This document shows, in pieces, positions 36,809 to 48,509 of a stretch of 64,000 bases of DNA. The DNA lies in contig JASANC010000198.1 in NCBI GenBank assembly GCA_030248135.1, positions 1 to 64,000 of the forward strand. Direction: 5' to 3'. The notes under the pieces are model-generated. The model was not told the DNA's origin and made no database searches. It saw nothing but the letters and a program-made list of their open reading frames with translations. The stretch is from Theristus sp. LFF4_11. Its lineage: Eukaryota > Nematoda > Chromadorea > Monhysterida > Xyalidae. Made by a program: the position numbers and the translations under genes. Positions within the stretch are counted from its first letter, which is position 1; every line of letters starts with the position of its first letter.

Positions 36809-36964
36809 TTCAGTGTGTCTCAAAAGTTCTCGTTCGTAAGTTATCAAAAGAAAGAAAAATATGCAAAAAAAAACAAAAGTAATCATCAAAACTTTCTGAA
36901 AAAAACTATTGTTCAATATAAAAACAATTGAAGAACTTTATGAGAGAAAACCACGTGCACTTAC

Positions 36965-37281
36965 AAGAACACCTTGTGTCGGTGGTCGTCCTCCGTGTAG
37001 CGCAGACGACGCAGGAACGCCAGATTCGACGTGAACGAGTGAGGGGCGCCCGCGGCGACGCTGATCTTCGGCGGCACCGCGACCGTCGCTGCACAGTCGC
37101 CTTCAGACGCGTTCGCATTCGAGCAAGCGGTGGCCCTGGAGGGCGTCAGCGACTGCCTCGCCCTGCTTGTCTTCGGCGTCCGATTGTCATTGGCGGCGCT
37201 GCTTTCGAGCGCCACGGTTCGCGTTCGATATTGCTTGTCGGCCATACCGGCCGCGTTGAACTCGGTCACCAGCGTCTCCAT
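36965..37281 (-). CDS. Candidate alternative first exon f of the SLC1 transporter (most distal)
   Basis: ATG 37281 is in a good context (CAAAATGG). It opens 105 codons of strongly coding-like, GC-rich sequence that end at a GTAAGT donor in phase 2, matching the shared exon at 19337. The peptide starts METLVTEFNAAGMADK, is rich in Ala/Ser/Thr/Arg, and ends RRLRYTEDDHRHKVF. Joining it to the shared exons gives a protein of about 839 residues across a 17.6-kb intron. If it is not part of the transporter, it is a first exon of an unknown gene. Confidence 0.65.
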
Positions 37282-40200
37282 TTTGGCGCGAAAGTTCAAA
37301 AATTGTGATAATTTCTCTTCCTCTTTTTCAGTCGGTCATTATTTGACGATTGACGAAAGTGTATGTACAACAGAATTAGTTCTGTATCGGTACACCCCTG
37401 AAATACAACTGTATGCCATGCAAGTTCAGAAATTTTCCCGCAGCACAATGATTGGCTGAATCAAGCTTTGTACACGGATAATCGGTGCTGTATGTATTAA
37501 GGCAATACACGAGTAATCGATCAGTGAGAGCGGCAAATGTTTGTTTTGTAGTCTGAGAATGTTTTTTGAACGCGTTGTATGAAAAAAACATGAAACTGTT
37601 TTAGTTACAGTATAGACAAGAAAAAGATCTTTGACGTCGGAAGCCAAAAACCTTTAGACGGCGGAAAATATCGTTTAAAACGATATGAAAATAATAACTT
37701 AAACATTCAGTAAATGTACATACAATGCACATAGAAAACACATGAGCCTTGAAACAATTCAATCATATCGGCCGGGATAGGATATGTTTGATTGCCAACA
37801 AAACTGGTTAATATGTGATATTGTTGTTGGTGGCAAATTGTTCTTAAAGCGGCATTCATGAAACAAGGTTTAGTGACGCGTAGCTGTTTTAAAGCATAGC
37901 TACACGGTTATTAAATACTGCTTCATGAATTAGTTTTTTGCACACGGAGCTTGCACAATTTCAACGAAAGGAACGTTGAAAAATACATAAACTTCGTTTC
38001 TTTTTGTTTTAACCATTTCCGTGCTTCTCAGGGTAATCATTTAGGGAGCCAAGTAAGGGGGTTTTCAAAAGAAAGTTTTTCATTGCAAAATATTGGTGTT
38101 TGCGAAACGAATTCAGAATTTTTGTTGTTATAATTTTAAAGAACATTCAAAATTTTCAAAACAGCATTCGTGTTCAGAAGTAATTTTTCAAACAGGATAT
38201 ATGTTACTTAGACGTGAGTGAGTGTCGGTGAATTGGTTCCCCGGGAACTAGCTGGTAACAAAAACTGAAAGTAACAACAAAGTGCTTTGCGTGGGTTTTC
38301 ATTTTGGGCGGAACTTTTTGGAAACCAACTTCCATTATGCTTTGTTATCCACAAACAACAAAAAACGAAAAATGAAAAAAAACTAACGTGATAGTACAGA
38401 AGCATACGATCAGACATTGCGCAGTGCACGTCACATGAACATAAGAACCTGATATTTAAGATATTAGAAAAATGAATGCACTTAAGAAAAGTGGTTTTTT
38501 CAAGTTTCTTACTCAAAAAGTTTTTGTACACGCTTGCCGATCTTCTCACCAAGCAATTTTTTGTTCTAAAAAACTCAATGACGAAACTATGGAGTTAAAA
38601 CCGAACGAAGTATACTCAGATCATAAGCACGCGAACATGAGCATTCTCCGAGGTGTTTAAAGTGTGCATGTATAAAGAATACCTTAATGAAGCATAAATA
38701 CCTACGGAATTAGCTGACCACAAGACTAAGCTAAATAAGACGCAATGGTTTTTTAATATTCCACGGAAAAACTCTTTCCGGCAATTCAGTTTTATTGCCG
38801 TTGAGTTCAGGAAAACGACAAATGAAATTTTAAACAGCTGATTGAGCATGAATAAATACTGAAAAATTTTCAACCGTACTAAACAAAAACTGAGTACTAC
38901 TATTGATTTTAACGGAATTGTATTCCAACCAGGTTGGGTCCAAATAGAAGGTGTTGAACAAAATAGAATCATAAGAAATTCATTAGCAATGAAATTGCAA
39001 TATTGTCAAGCAAGAGCACTTACGTTTTCAGAAGTTTCTTTCAAGTGCGTCACTAAACAAAAAATAGAAGAAAACGCTGGCGGATATTGTAAAAACGGAA
39101 TAAAAAAACACATGAGATTTTCTGCGACACTTACACATACATGCATACCATACCGCCGATTTTTATGAAAACGATAAACACGCATTCTGCCACGCAGCCA
39201 CACATGATCTGTTTCAGGCTAACGTAGCTTGATTTTCACTGCAGGTTCGTTGGTGACACGCACTTACTTAACCCTACCATATACCGTAAAACTCTTGCAT
39301 TGCTCAGCAAATCACAACTTGGACTGCGAAGACGAAATGCAGGGGGTAAGGGGGTGACAGTAAAAAAATTCATGGTAGACCGACAGCTTAAGACGGTAAA
39401 ATTAAAACTCAAGTTTTCGCTCGGTGAAGCTCTGGACAAAAACACAAATCTTCGAACAGTTTATCCTTCGAACCGACACTATGTACCTCGTTTCGTTAAA
39501 ACAATCCGGAGAAAAATTGCTGCTTTTCAAAATTGTTGCTTTTCCGATTTCTACAAGGTGCATAAGGTCTCCGCCCGAAATCCAAGAATTTACGATACAA
39601 GTTTGAATTCAGGTGTACTGGCACGTGCTGATTGATTATGAAGAACTTTTCGATTATACCGTCGCATGACTTTGGCGTGCTGTAGATTGGTTGCAGCAAG
39701 AATTTTTATTCTTCAACTATATTTGCCCAGGCAAACTAAAAACATTTTAGCTTCTCTTTCTTCACCGTAACACGTGAACCTTTTATATGACTATATAAAC
39801 AAGATTGCACGTGCAAATATAGCTGCAAAGGAAGCCAAAAATTAACTGTAAATATGAAGTCAGAATGAAAGAAAGCCACAAATGAAAGGCGACAGGAAGT
39901 GTCCAATTTCTAAAGGAACTCCACATGGGAACTAGAAGCAAAACTGATACCGGTATACGAAAGACATGAAAAAAGTCCAATTCACATCATTGTCTCTTTT
40001 ATAAAAATAGGCTGGACCAAAAAAGTGCCTCCCATGACATCAGAACTTGAGTAACTTTGGGTGGTCGGTGAGCAAAAGGATAAAGTTCATTAGGATAAAG
40101 CTCCCTATGCAGTTTCCTCAAAAAAAGCTAAGCGTGTGGCTTTCAAAGTTTAATCAGCTGCTAGGGTTTACTTGACAGGGTGATACAGGCAAGCGCTTCT

Positions 40201-42510
40201 TTCGCACCAGCGGAGGCACTGCTCTTTTTAAAAACAAACATGCGCAAGAAAGAAGAATAATGAAGGCGCAAACACTACTATTGCACCGTACATGTCATGT
40301 ACATACCAAAGCAAAACTTGTGGTCTTTTCCTGTGAAAGTATAAGTCACGAAAGTTTAAATTACAGAAACAGATGCTAATTTGTAAAAAAAACTTGTTGG
40401 TAACTTGTTTTCACGGGTCCCCATCGGTTTCCAAGTATCGCGTTTTGATGCGGTGAGGGTTCTATCGGCAAACGAAACATAATAACGTTTGAGACTAACG
40501 TCTGGAAACATTATGTAACACCAAAATTGTGAAAAACCTGAAAACACTTACATATGTAGCAATTCATCGGGAAACTGGTATGTGAAAAAAGTTTTAACGC
40601 TTTTGTGAGCTGGGGAAAACTTAATTGATTTTTTTCATGGGTTTGGCGCTAAAAGACAAAAATAGTTAGAATGGTAAAGGAACCATTGTGAGGTAGTGGT
40701 GTATTTGGTTTGGTGAAGTAGCCAAAATGAGTTCCGTATCATTACATGGGGTGAATTTAACAGCTTTCGAGTCTTCAAAAACTTTTGTACCATGTGCTCT
40801 TAGGTATTGAGCGTACTTTTTATGACAGTTTTAATCAAGTATGCCAAAGCAGCTGTAAGTTTGGGAAGTAAATTATTTACTGAAATTTTAGTTGTGTTGC
40901 CGTTTATAACAGTGTCCATTAATACCGAGTTTATTGGAGAAAGTGAGTTATGTTCAATTGAAACACTCACATAAGTACCATGTGGCTCTTCATCACCCAG
41001 TCGCCAGTCGTCACGTGGAATGTATCTTCGTTTCTTTTTTGCGTTCGAAGCATAAAGCCATGTTTTAACCGTCTTTTTGACAATAGGAACGTGTATTTTC
41101 ATGACAAAGCAAGCGAATATAATTAAAAAAGTTTGTTCGGCGATCCAACGCGTGAGAAAAAAGCTTGGAAACGGTTGAGAAAATACTTTTGAGCATTATT
41201 GAGTGTAATACCAAGTTTTCACACTTAATACATATTCGAGTATTTGAGTATTTCTACATTAAATGGTTATTAAAAGCACACCTGCTAATGACCTGACAAA
41301 ATGATAGTGACTCCAGTTGGGACCCTGAATAAGCAAAAAATCCCCATCTATTTTTGTTGCCGATGAATGATAAGCTACAGACTACATGACGTGCGACACA
41401 ACACAGACTGAAACAGAAAAATCAGTAGTGGTAATTTAAACTATTCGACTCATCACATAGCATGTACACAATGGGAACCATACCTGTACGCTCACTCAAA
41501 AAAATCATTTAACGATCGGACTGAAGACATGGTATGAATGTCTCTGGCTGCTTTATGGGTGTCATGAAAAATTACAGTCACCCAAAGTCGTTATGAACGC
41601 TCTCAGATCCGGTTCTAAGCAACGCGAAATATGAAACGTTAACGTTCCGTCCAGGTAGGTAGTAATTTTAGCCATTTATAGGCTGCATAGCAATATAATT
41701 ATTCCAGAAAAAAACGTCGGAAGACACTTGAAAGTTGCTGGGCAACAACCCAAGATACGTAACTAAAACGGATCGAGATGATTTTCGACATTTTTTGCTT
41801 GGAGAATTTGGTTTTCTGAATTTTTTCGACATGAGCCGAAACTGTTGTTTTGTGTCCGTGCATTTTTCAGAATGTTCGTCGATTCAGAATTTTATGCGCT
41901 TCACAAGATGTTGTGTGGTACTGAACAAAGTTATTGACAAAGTTATTGGAATAATTTTTTTGCGTTGACAAAAAACGCGGTGTCGGATTGACAGCAGCAA
42001 GTAAGGGAACAACAACAATTACATAATGAATGTTTTCCACCGAACGAGGGTAACCTTATTTTCTGAATTCCGTCGAAGTGTATGAAAAAAACAAGCGGAT
42101 GGATGTGAACGGTTCTCCCAAACACACACACCACACACGAGCATATCTTTTAACGGATACGAAAAAAGGGAAAGTGCGAATAAGTTTTTTGTTCCAACCC
42201 TCTTGAGTAATAAGTTAATATGGACGCGAAAAATGAGGACCACAGTCGCGGCCAAACATGTTTTTTTGTTCAAGTGAATATCCTTGAGATGGCGAAATAT
42301 GTATTCTGTAGCGGTAGAAGCGGCATATAAGTTTGTCGTGTCGTCAGTGAAAGCGTTCAAGAGCGAACGGCTATTTTGCAGCTTATGTTTGTGGTCTTCG
42401 AACAAAATTGTGCAATTTCTTTCTCGTCCACCAAATCTTCACGTTTTAGAGTGTGTTTACCCCCGCATAAAGCGGTACCGTAAATACTCGTCTGTATAAA
42501 GGAAATAGTA
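37282..42510. other. Gene-poor stretch
   Basis: AT-rich DNA with no complete gene. Two isolated minus-strand exon-like pieces occur. The first is 41102-40971, with ATG, 44 codons including the basic run NAKKKRRY, and a GTGAGT donor in phase 0. The second is 41530-41496, with ATG, 11 codons and a GTGAGC donor in phase 2, which could be a further transporter first exon. Neither has other support. Confidence 0.35.
37855..37931. repeat. Short TTCATGAA hairpin repeat, copy 1
   Basis: A 77-bp imperfect palindrome: TTTAGTGACGCGTAGCTG pairs with a right arm carrying CATAGCTACACGGTTATTAA, with TTCATGAA near both tips. A closer-paired relative lies at 54009-54077. Confidence 0.65.
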
Positions 42511-42775
42511 AAGGCCGCGTTCAAACTGACGTTGCTGACGTACGTCAGAGCAACTTCTTCATGGACTGTAGTATGCTAAGACACAAGACCTGACCTGACC
42601 TGACCTGACGTAACGTGACGTGACGTGACGTGACGTGACGTGACGTGACGTGACGTGACATGACGTGACGTCACGTGACGTGACGTGAGGTGACGTGACG
42701 TGACTTGACGTGACTTGACGTGACGTGACGTGCCGTATGCTACTTTCGCATATCATGCGTAAACGGACTTCAAGA
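42511..42775. mobile_element. Foldback element with a TGACG tandem run, copy 2
   Basis: It is related to 8228-8458 through the shared GTGACGTGCCGTATG block. The centre (about 42585-42732) is an expanded TGACG/TGACC pentamer array. Its ends are less well preserved than in copy 1. Confidence 0.65.
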
Positions 42776-42839
42776 AACGTTGTTGGAAACCATGCGCATA
42801 GAACAGGATAAAAACAAAACAACAAATATGTATGACCTG

Positions 42840-43062
42840 TTTTTTTAAACGTGTCCCACTGAAATGACGTCATGTGCCGCAAAACATGCGCTTGTCGTTC
42901 ACAGGACACCAGACTTTTCGTTTAACCGATTTCTTCCCGTACACAAATGGTGAGTGTCGAATCAGTCACACCAAACTGAAATTTTAGTGTCTGTATTTTG
43001 ACAAACGGGCGTTTTTAAAGCAAATGACGTCATCTTCGTCTGGACACGTTTGAATAAATCCA
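42840..43062. mobile_element. TGACGTCAT-ended MITE, copy C (inverse)
   Basis: It runs from AAACGTGTCCCACTGAAATG to TGGACACGTTTGAATAAATC. It is the inverse of 26680-26870 but keeps an extra internal segment (GAATCAGTCACACC) that is also present at 51033-51258. Confidence 0.8.
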
Positions 43063-43103
43063 CAATACATTAACACCAAATGGAATAATTTTTGCATAAC
43101 ACA

Positions 43104-43847
43104 CCGTTAAGTCTTTCTTGCATATAAGGTCCCCTTACAAAAATTTGAAAACTGAAAGTTTTGAAAAAAAGTGAAATTTTGTCTGACAAAACCTTATAAG
43201 TGGGATTAGAGGTTTTATATAACGAAGATTAGGAGCACATTGAAGAATTCGTCGCTTTTCAGTAAAAATTCGTGTCTTCTATCCAGATCTTGGAAGGGCG
43301 GAATCTTGAGCTTTAACATTACCATTTCAGCTATTCATCCACCATCAAATTTTCAACTGCCCCCGGGCCCCTCTACGTTTGTCGACGACAACGTCGTCGT
43401 TGTTGTGTTTCTGCTTTTTGGTGCTGATACCGTATTACCCCCAATAAATCTTAATGGGGGATTAATACGTCAGCGACTTTTAGGGGTGGGGGTTTATTGG
43501 GGGGGGGGTTTATTTACATAAAAATTCTAGGGGTGGGGGTTTGTTGAAAAATGGCAAAAATACCTTGCATGGCAGGCAAGAAAGTCGCAGAAACTTCTAC
43601 TTTTCACAGAGATTTCTTTTTGTAACAGCCTTTTGTACTGAAAATACCATTAACTCATCCCTTTGGGGCCTTTGGTAGCACAATTTATTAGCCCCCATAA
43701 GGGATTATTTGTGTGTGGGGGGGATTATTCGGAAACTTGTCGTGGGGGTGGGGGTTTATTGGTGGGGGGGGGGGGGATTAATGGTGTGAGGGGGTTCAAT
43801 GGGGGTAATATGGTAAGTGGGAGGAACCTTATATGCAAGACTTACGG
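43104..43847. mobile_element. MITE family 2, copy 1, split by a family 1 MITE
   Basis: The left end has CCGTTAAGTC and TTGCATATAAGGTCC; the right end has GGAACCTTATATGCAAG and CTTACGG. These match the ends of the copy at 48158-48420. Between them sits MITE family 1 copy 5 (43430-43813) plus about 190 bp of other sequence with GACGACAACGTCGTCG. Confidence 0.75.
43430..43813. mobile_element. MITE family 1, copy 5 (nested)
   Basis: CCGTATTACC left end and GTAATATGG right end, TA-flanked. The internal TACCTTGCATGGCAGGCAAG block is present and the second half is partly deleted. It is inserted in the family 2 element at 43104-43847, so it is younger than that element. Confidence 0.8.
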
Positions 43848-45120
43848 TATTAAAAATGAAAAGTTAAATTTTCCCCGTTTAAGTGGATCGTCAATTAAAC
43901 GGGATATTACGGTATCAATGCAAGGCAGAAACTATCGTTATGTGTCTTATTTGAAAAGTAGAGTGGTGCCTTTTTTCATGGTCGCTTTTCATGAATCTTT
44001 CCAGGAACAACAGTAAAAAATCTGTGACCAACTTCACAAAGCATATTCCGGTTATTTGTGTTTGAATGGAACTTGGAATGTCAAATTCAGTCACCTGATG
44101 CTCTTTGTTGTTTTAGAATTTCTGCAAAACACACAGTACAGTGTTAGCTTGTCCCGTGATGGTGTGCATGTGGTTTTAAGCACCTTTGGTCTGAGCAAAA
44201 CTGAACTTGAACAATAAATTTTAACTCTTGTTCTGTCAAGCAAACAAGCTTGTTCTCTCTGACACTTTCGAACAAAACAAAACGGAGAATATGAGAAATT
44301 GCATTTCTCGCACCCCCAGACACACGCGCGACCCAAAAATATGCCAAAAAACGACAGATCCATTTTTTTCGGAGGTGTCATGTCAGGACTAGCACACGCC
44401 TCTGGGTGCCAGAACCGGTTTGTTTCAAACCAAGTATGGTTTTTACGTTTAGTTGTTGTCTGAAATTTGTGCACTTTTCTCAACAACAAAGATTTTATTC
44501 CGGCAACAAGAGAGAAAACATGAAATCGAACTGTGTAACAGCAGAGCACGCCACAAGTAACATTGTACATGTGTACAGTGGTGCCTGCAAGATATTGAAC
44601 CTTCACAGCAATTAGGCTCTAAAATGTGTGGCTGGAGCTAACCGAATGTTTTAAGAAAACAATCGATATCGCATTTGATACTGTCCGTATGTTTGTGCAA
44701 TCATTTAATCCTCCTCTGGCTAACCATCGACAATAAAACCCACGCTGCAGCAGTGGTGGAGCACATAATAATTGTGGAGCAATTGTGGTGGTTCATGGAA
44801 CGGAGGTGTTGTTGTGTTTTTTTGTTCATCACTTCAAAAAGCATGTATCATGCGGATGCGCGAGCGAGCGTAGCGAGCGGAGAGCGCATCACGCATAATA
44901 TGAGCCGTTATCCCCTCGCGCGCTTTTTTCAAATTTGCTCGCTGCGTCCAGCGAGCATAGTATAAGCCACAAACTTGGTTCCGTGCACACGAAACGAACA
45001 CCCAAAGTTGTGCTTGGAGCCGCGAAAAAATTTTTATCCGACTACTTTTCATACGCTGTAGACACGAAAAACCTATTCTGAAAACAGTGTTACTTCTTTC
45101 CCTTTGTCCTTTTTTTTTCA
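43848..45120. other. Gene-free stretch with a GC-rich palindrome
   Basis: No gene was recognised. At 44858-44965 GCGAGCGAGCGTAGCGAGCG and related sequence form a strong hairpin (GCTCGCTGCG opposite). It looks like a small GC-rich repeat, not a gene. Confidence 0.45.
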
Positions 45121-45129
45121 GCTATGTAA

Positions 45130-45470
45130 TCAACATGTGTTCGCCCTTTCAATTTTTGCCTGCGACACTTTCACAGTCGAACAAAAATGTTCCCTGGGGT
45201 AATTCCACCCGGAGATTTTGAAAATTGGGTTAATTTTTTACCCCGACCCTGTTTTTGGGTAAAAATTGGGCATTTTTAATTGTTCGGAGGGTTTTCACCT
45301 GGTTTTAAGTGTTCGCCCTTTCAATTTTTAGCTGGGACACTTTCACAGTTGAACAAAAATGTTTCCTAGGGTAATTTCATCCGTATTTTCTGAAAATTTA
45401 GTTTATTTTTTTGCCCGGGCACTTTTTTGAGTCAAAATTGTGCATTTTTGAAAGTTCGTAGCATTTTGAC
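45130..45470. repeat. Two-copy tandem duplication of about 172 bp
   Basis: GTTCGCCCTTTCAATTTTT followed by GGACACTTTCACAGT.GAACA occurs at about 45138 and again at about 45310, with similar downstream sequence in both. It abuts the satellite array to its right. Confidence 0.75.
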
Positions 45471-45540
45471 TGAGTATCAGTTTTTCACTCTTACAAATTT
45501 TGTCTGAGCTACGAAAAATAATAGGAAAAAGTCTAGTCCG

Positions 45541-47035
45541 TAGTAATTCAATGCGCTGATCACAGATTTCGGGTTAGTTTTCTTACGTGAGCAACTCTAG
45601 ATGCTGAATCGTGACGATTTCGGGCGAATCGGCCGTCGAAATTGGCGAAATCGGTCCAGAAACGAAAAACAAGAAAAGGGTGTTTTCCAGGGTAATTCAA
45701 TGCGCTGATCACGGATTTTGGGTTAGTTTTCTTACGTGAGCAACTCTAGATACTGAATCGTGACGATTTCGGGCGAATCGGCCGTCGAAATTGGCGAAAT
45801 CGGTCCAGAAACGAAAAACAAGAAAAGGGTGTTTTCCAGTGTAATTCAATGCGCTGATCACGAATTTTGGGTTAGTTTTTTATGCAAGCAACTCTAGATG
45901 CTGAATCGTGACGATGTCGGGCGAATCGGCCGTGGAAATCGGCGAAATCGGTCCAGAAAAGAAAAACAAGAAAAGGGTGTTTTCCAGGATAATTCAATGC
46001 GCTAATCACGTATATTGGGTTAGTTTTCTTACGTGAGCAACTCTAGATGCTGAATCGTGACGATTTCGGGCGAATCGGTCGTGGAAATTGGCGAAATCGG
46101 TCCGGAAACGAAAAACAAGAAAAAGATGTTTTCCAGGGTAATTCAATGCGCTGATCACGGACTTTGGGTTAGTTTTCTTACGTGGGCAACTCTAGATACT
46201 GAATCGTGACGATTTCGGGCGAATCGGCCGTCGAAATTGGCGAAATCGGTCCAGAAACGAAAAACAAGAAAAGGGTGTTTTCCAGGGTAATTCAATGCGC
46301 TGATCACGAATTTTGGGTTAGTTTTTTATGCAAGCAACTCTAGATGCTGAATCGTGACGATGTCGGGCGAATCGGCCGTGGAAATCAGCGAAATCGGTCC
46401 AGAAACGAAAAACAAAAAAAGGGTGTTTTCCAGGATAATTCAATGCGCTGAACACGGATATTGGGTTAGTTTTCTTACGTGAGCAACTATAGATGCTGAA
46501 TCGTGACGATTTCGGGCGAATCGGTCGTGGAAATTGGCGAAATCGGTCCGGAAACGAAAAACAAGAAAAAGATGTTTTCCAGGGCAATTCAATGCGCTGA
46601 TCACGGATTTTGGTTAGTTTTCTTACGTGAGCTACTCTAGATGCTGAATCGTGACGATTTCGGGCGAGTCGGCAGTGGAAATTGGCTAAATCGGTCCAGA
46701 AACGAAAAATAAGAAAAGGGTGTTTTCCAGGGTAATTCAATGCGCTGATCACGGATTTTGTGTTAGTTTTTTTATGTGAGCAACTCTAGATACCGAATCG
46801 TGACGATTTCGGGCGAATCGGCCGTGGAATTTAGCGAAACCGGTCCAGAAATGAAAAACAAGAAATCGGTGTTTTCCATGGTAATTCATTGCGCCGATCA
46901 CGGCTTTTGGGTCAGTTTTCTTATGTGAGCAATTCTAGGTACTGAATCGTGACGATTTTGGGCGAATCGGCCGTAGAAATAGCATAGACGAAATGGGCCT
47001 AAAAACGAAAAATGAAAAACCTGAGTTGTCTGGGG
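45541..47035. repeat. Satellite array, ten units of 148-149 bp
   Basis: Each unit contains TTCAATGCGCTGATCACG, TGAATCGTGACGATTTCGGG and GAAATCGGTCCAGAAACG. Unit starts (TTCAAT) fall at 45547, 45696, 45845, 45993, 46142, 46291, 46439, 46588, 46736 and 46885. Variants recur every third unit, so 45696-46141 and 46142-46587 form two higher-order repeats of 446 bp. The last units are more diverged. A minus-strand open frame within it is an artefact of unit length and composition. Confidence 0.95.
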
Positions 47036-47104
47036 TTTAGAAGAATGTGTGACCAACGTATTGTGATTTTGGTCCGACCTTTGGGGCTTATGTAAAAGTC
47101 AGAA

Positions 47105-48133
47105 TATTATCTAAAAATGCGGGAGACGCATGTAAAAGGAGGAATATGGCCTTGTTTAAGCAGTGAAAGACTTGGCTCGACAACGCTTTTCAAGTCTCTG
47201 ATGTGGTACACACGGATACAAGTACATAAGAGTCATATTTTTGCGCCGTTTATTCTTTATTTCGGTTGCAAGTGGCAACCCTCGTACATTGTAGACAAAT
47301 GAAACTTTTACATTTGCTTTTTTCTAGCATTTAGCGACCTCTAAAACCACTAAAATAACGATCAGACTTTAGATCGCTGACACTGGTTTGCACAAAGTGT
47401 ATCGCAGAGGCATTGGGAACGCAAGGTCTCCTTCTGTGGCAATGACTCTGTCACAAGAGTTTGGTAAAAAGGGTGAAAATCAACGGAAGACAACACTTTT
47501 TGCACTGGTGCTGCTGTATGCACAGCGGTGCGTACGTTAGCAACAACGATAAAGCTACATGCAGCAATGTTTTGCAATCTCTGATGTTTCTGTTTTTTTG
47601 CACAGAATTTACAGTATAGCCGATTAAACATGGCAGCTTTTTTCAGGGTGCAAGGAGCGCGCGAATTTTGAATGAAAGAAAAAGAAGTTCAGAAACCAAA
47701 TTGTATGCCAAATTTGACGCGTTTTTTTAACTAATGGATTATCCGTATTATTCTCTGTTCATTCTTTCTCCCTTGCACACATGATTGAAAATTATGTTGG
47801 CATTTTTGAAAAAGACAACTCCTAGTCAGCGACTAATTCCGCCTTGATGGACTGCTTCATTTATTCGGCCATGCAGTACAGAATTTCGCACATGATGTGA
47901 TTTTAGACTAAACTGAAGAGGACAATTGAAAAATATCTAGATAACTTCAAAGTTTTTGCGCTTTTCAGCAAGCTTTTAAACAACAAACGCGGCGCAAAAA
48001 TATGACTCTTATGTACTTGTATCCGTGTGTACCACATCAGAGACTTGAAAAGCGTTGTCGAGCCAAGTCTTTCACTGCTTAAACAAGGCCATATTCCTCC
48101 TTTTACATGCGTCTCCCGCATTTTTAGATAATA
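47105..48133. mobile_element. 1.03-kb element with perfect 144-bp inverted ends
   Basis: 47105-47248 and 47990-48133 are exact reverse complements over 144 bp, beginning TATTATCTAAAAATGCGGGA and ending ATATTTTTGCGCCG. The 740-bp interior holds a copy of another repeat family (47619-47870) and no convincing transposase. Perfect identity of the arms suggests a recent insertion, gene conversion, or an assembly effect. Confidence 0.8.
47619..47870. mobile_element. MITE family 5, copy 1 (GGCCG..TAAACA ends)
   Basis: The left end is CCGATTAAACATGGCAGC followed by TTTTTTCAGGGTGCAAGGAG; the right end is TTCATTTATTCGGCC. Internal blocks TTGCACACATGATTG and GTCAGCGACTAATTC are shared with copies at 55763-56023, 56401-56679 and 62095-62355. 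Confidence 0.75.
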
Positions 48134-48157
48134 CCCTAGTGATGTACATTGTAAATA

Positions 48158-48420
48158 CCGTAAAGTCTTGCATATAAGGTCTCCTTATATAAATTTGAAA
48201 ACCAAAAATTTCTGAAAAAAAGTGGAATTTCGTGTGACAACCTTATAAGTGGGAGGAGGTCTTATAAAGCGAACATTAGGAATTTCGGGTCTTATAAGCG
48301 GGGTAGGATTTTGACCAAGTCAAAATTTTGAATTTTTTAGTTTCCCGCCGTGTGACACTCCGCCCACTTTTGGGTGGGGGTCTTATAAGTGGGAGGAACC
48401 TTATATGCAAGACTTTACGG
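48158..48420. mobile_element. MITE family 2, copy 2 (CCGTAAAGTC ends, intact)
   Basis: A 263-bp element with long matching ends: CCGTAAAGTCTTGCATATAA on the left and TTATATGCAAGACTTTACGG on the right, flanked by TA on both sides. The CCGTA start is shared with MITE family 1. There is no coding content. Confidence 0.9.
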
Positions 48421-48444
48421 TATGTCTAGGTAGTTTATTCTTAC

Positions 48445-48508
48445 CTTCACTTGACGCAGCCAGAAAAGATACTGCCACAATGAAACAGTATACCCGTTCC
48501 GCGCACAT
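48445..48508 (-). CDS. Isolated signal-peptide-like first exon
   Basis: ATG 48508 opens 21 codons with a signal-peptide pattern (core CFIVAVSFLAASS) and ends at a GTAAGA donor in phase 1. I could not find a downstream exon. It could be the start of a secreted protein gene disrupted by the adjacent MITEs, or chance. Confidence 0.3.
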
Positions 48509-48509
48509 G

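Larger units (their letters stand above)
19803..36964. other. Long 5' intron region of the transporter, first exons plus AT-rich DNA
   Basis: Apart from the candidate first exons and the repeats listed separately, this 17-kb stretch is AT-rich and non-coding. It is full of short TGTACATGTACA-type palindromes. A GC-rich 60-bp island at 30782-30841 and an open minus-strand exon-like piece near 20412-20590 (phase 0 at its CAG/GTTTGG donor, so it cannot join the shared exon directly) are unexplained. Confidence 0.5.

Noticed and set aside
40547..40566. Tiny first exon ATGAATTGCTACATAT before GTAAGT as another transporter start.
   Set aside because: It ends in phase 1, which does not fit the shared exon.
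46318..46752. Long minus-strand open frame in the satellite.
   Set aside because: It only reflects the repeated 149-bp unit; the peptide repeats with the array.
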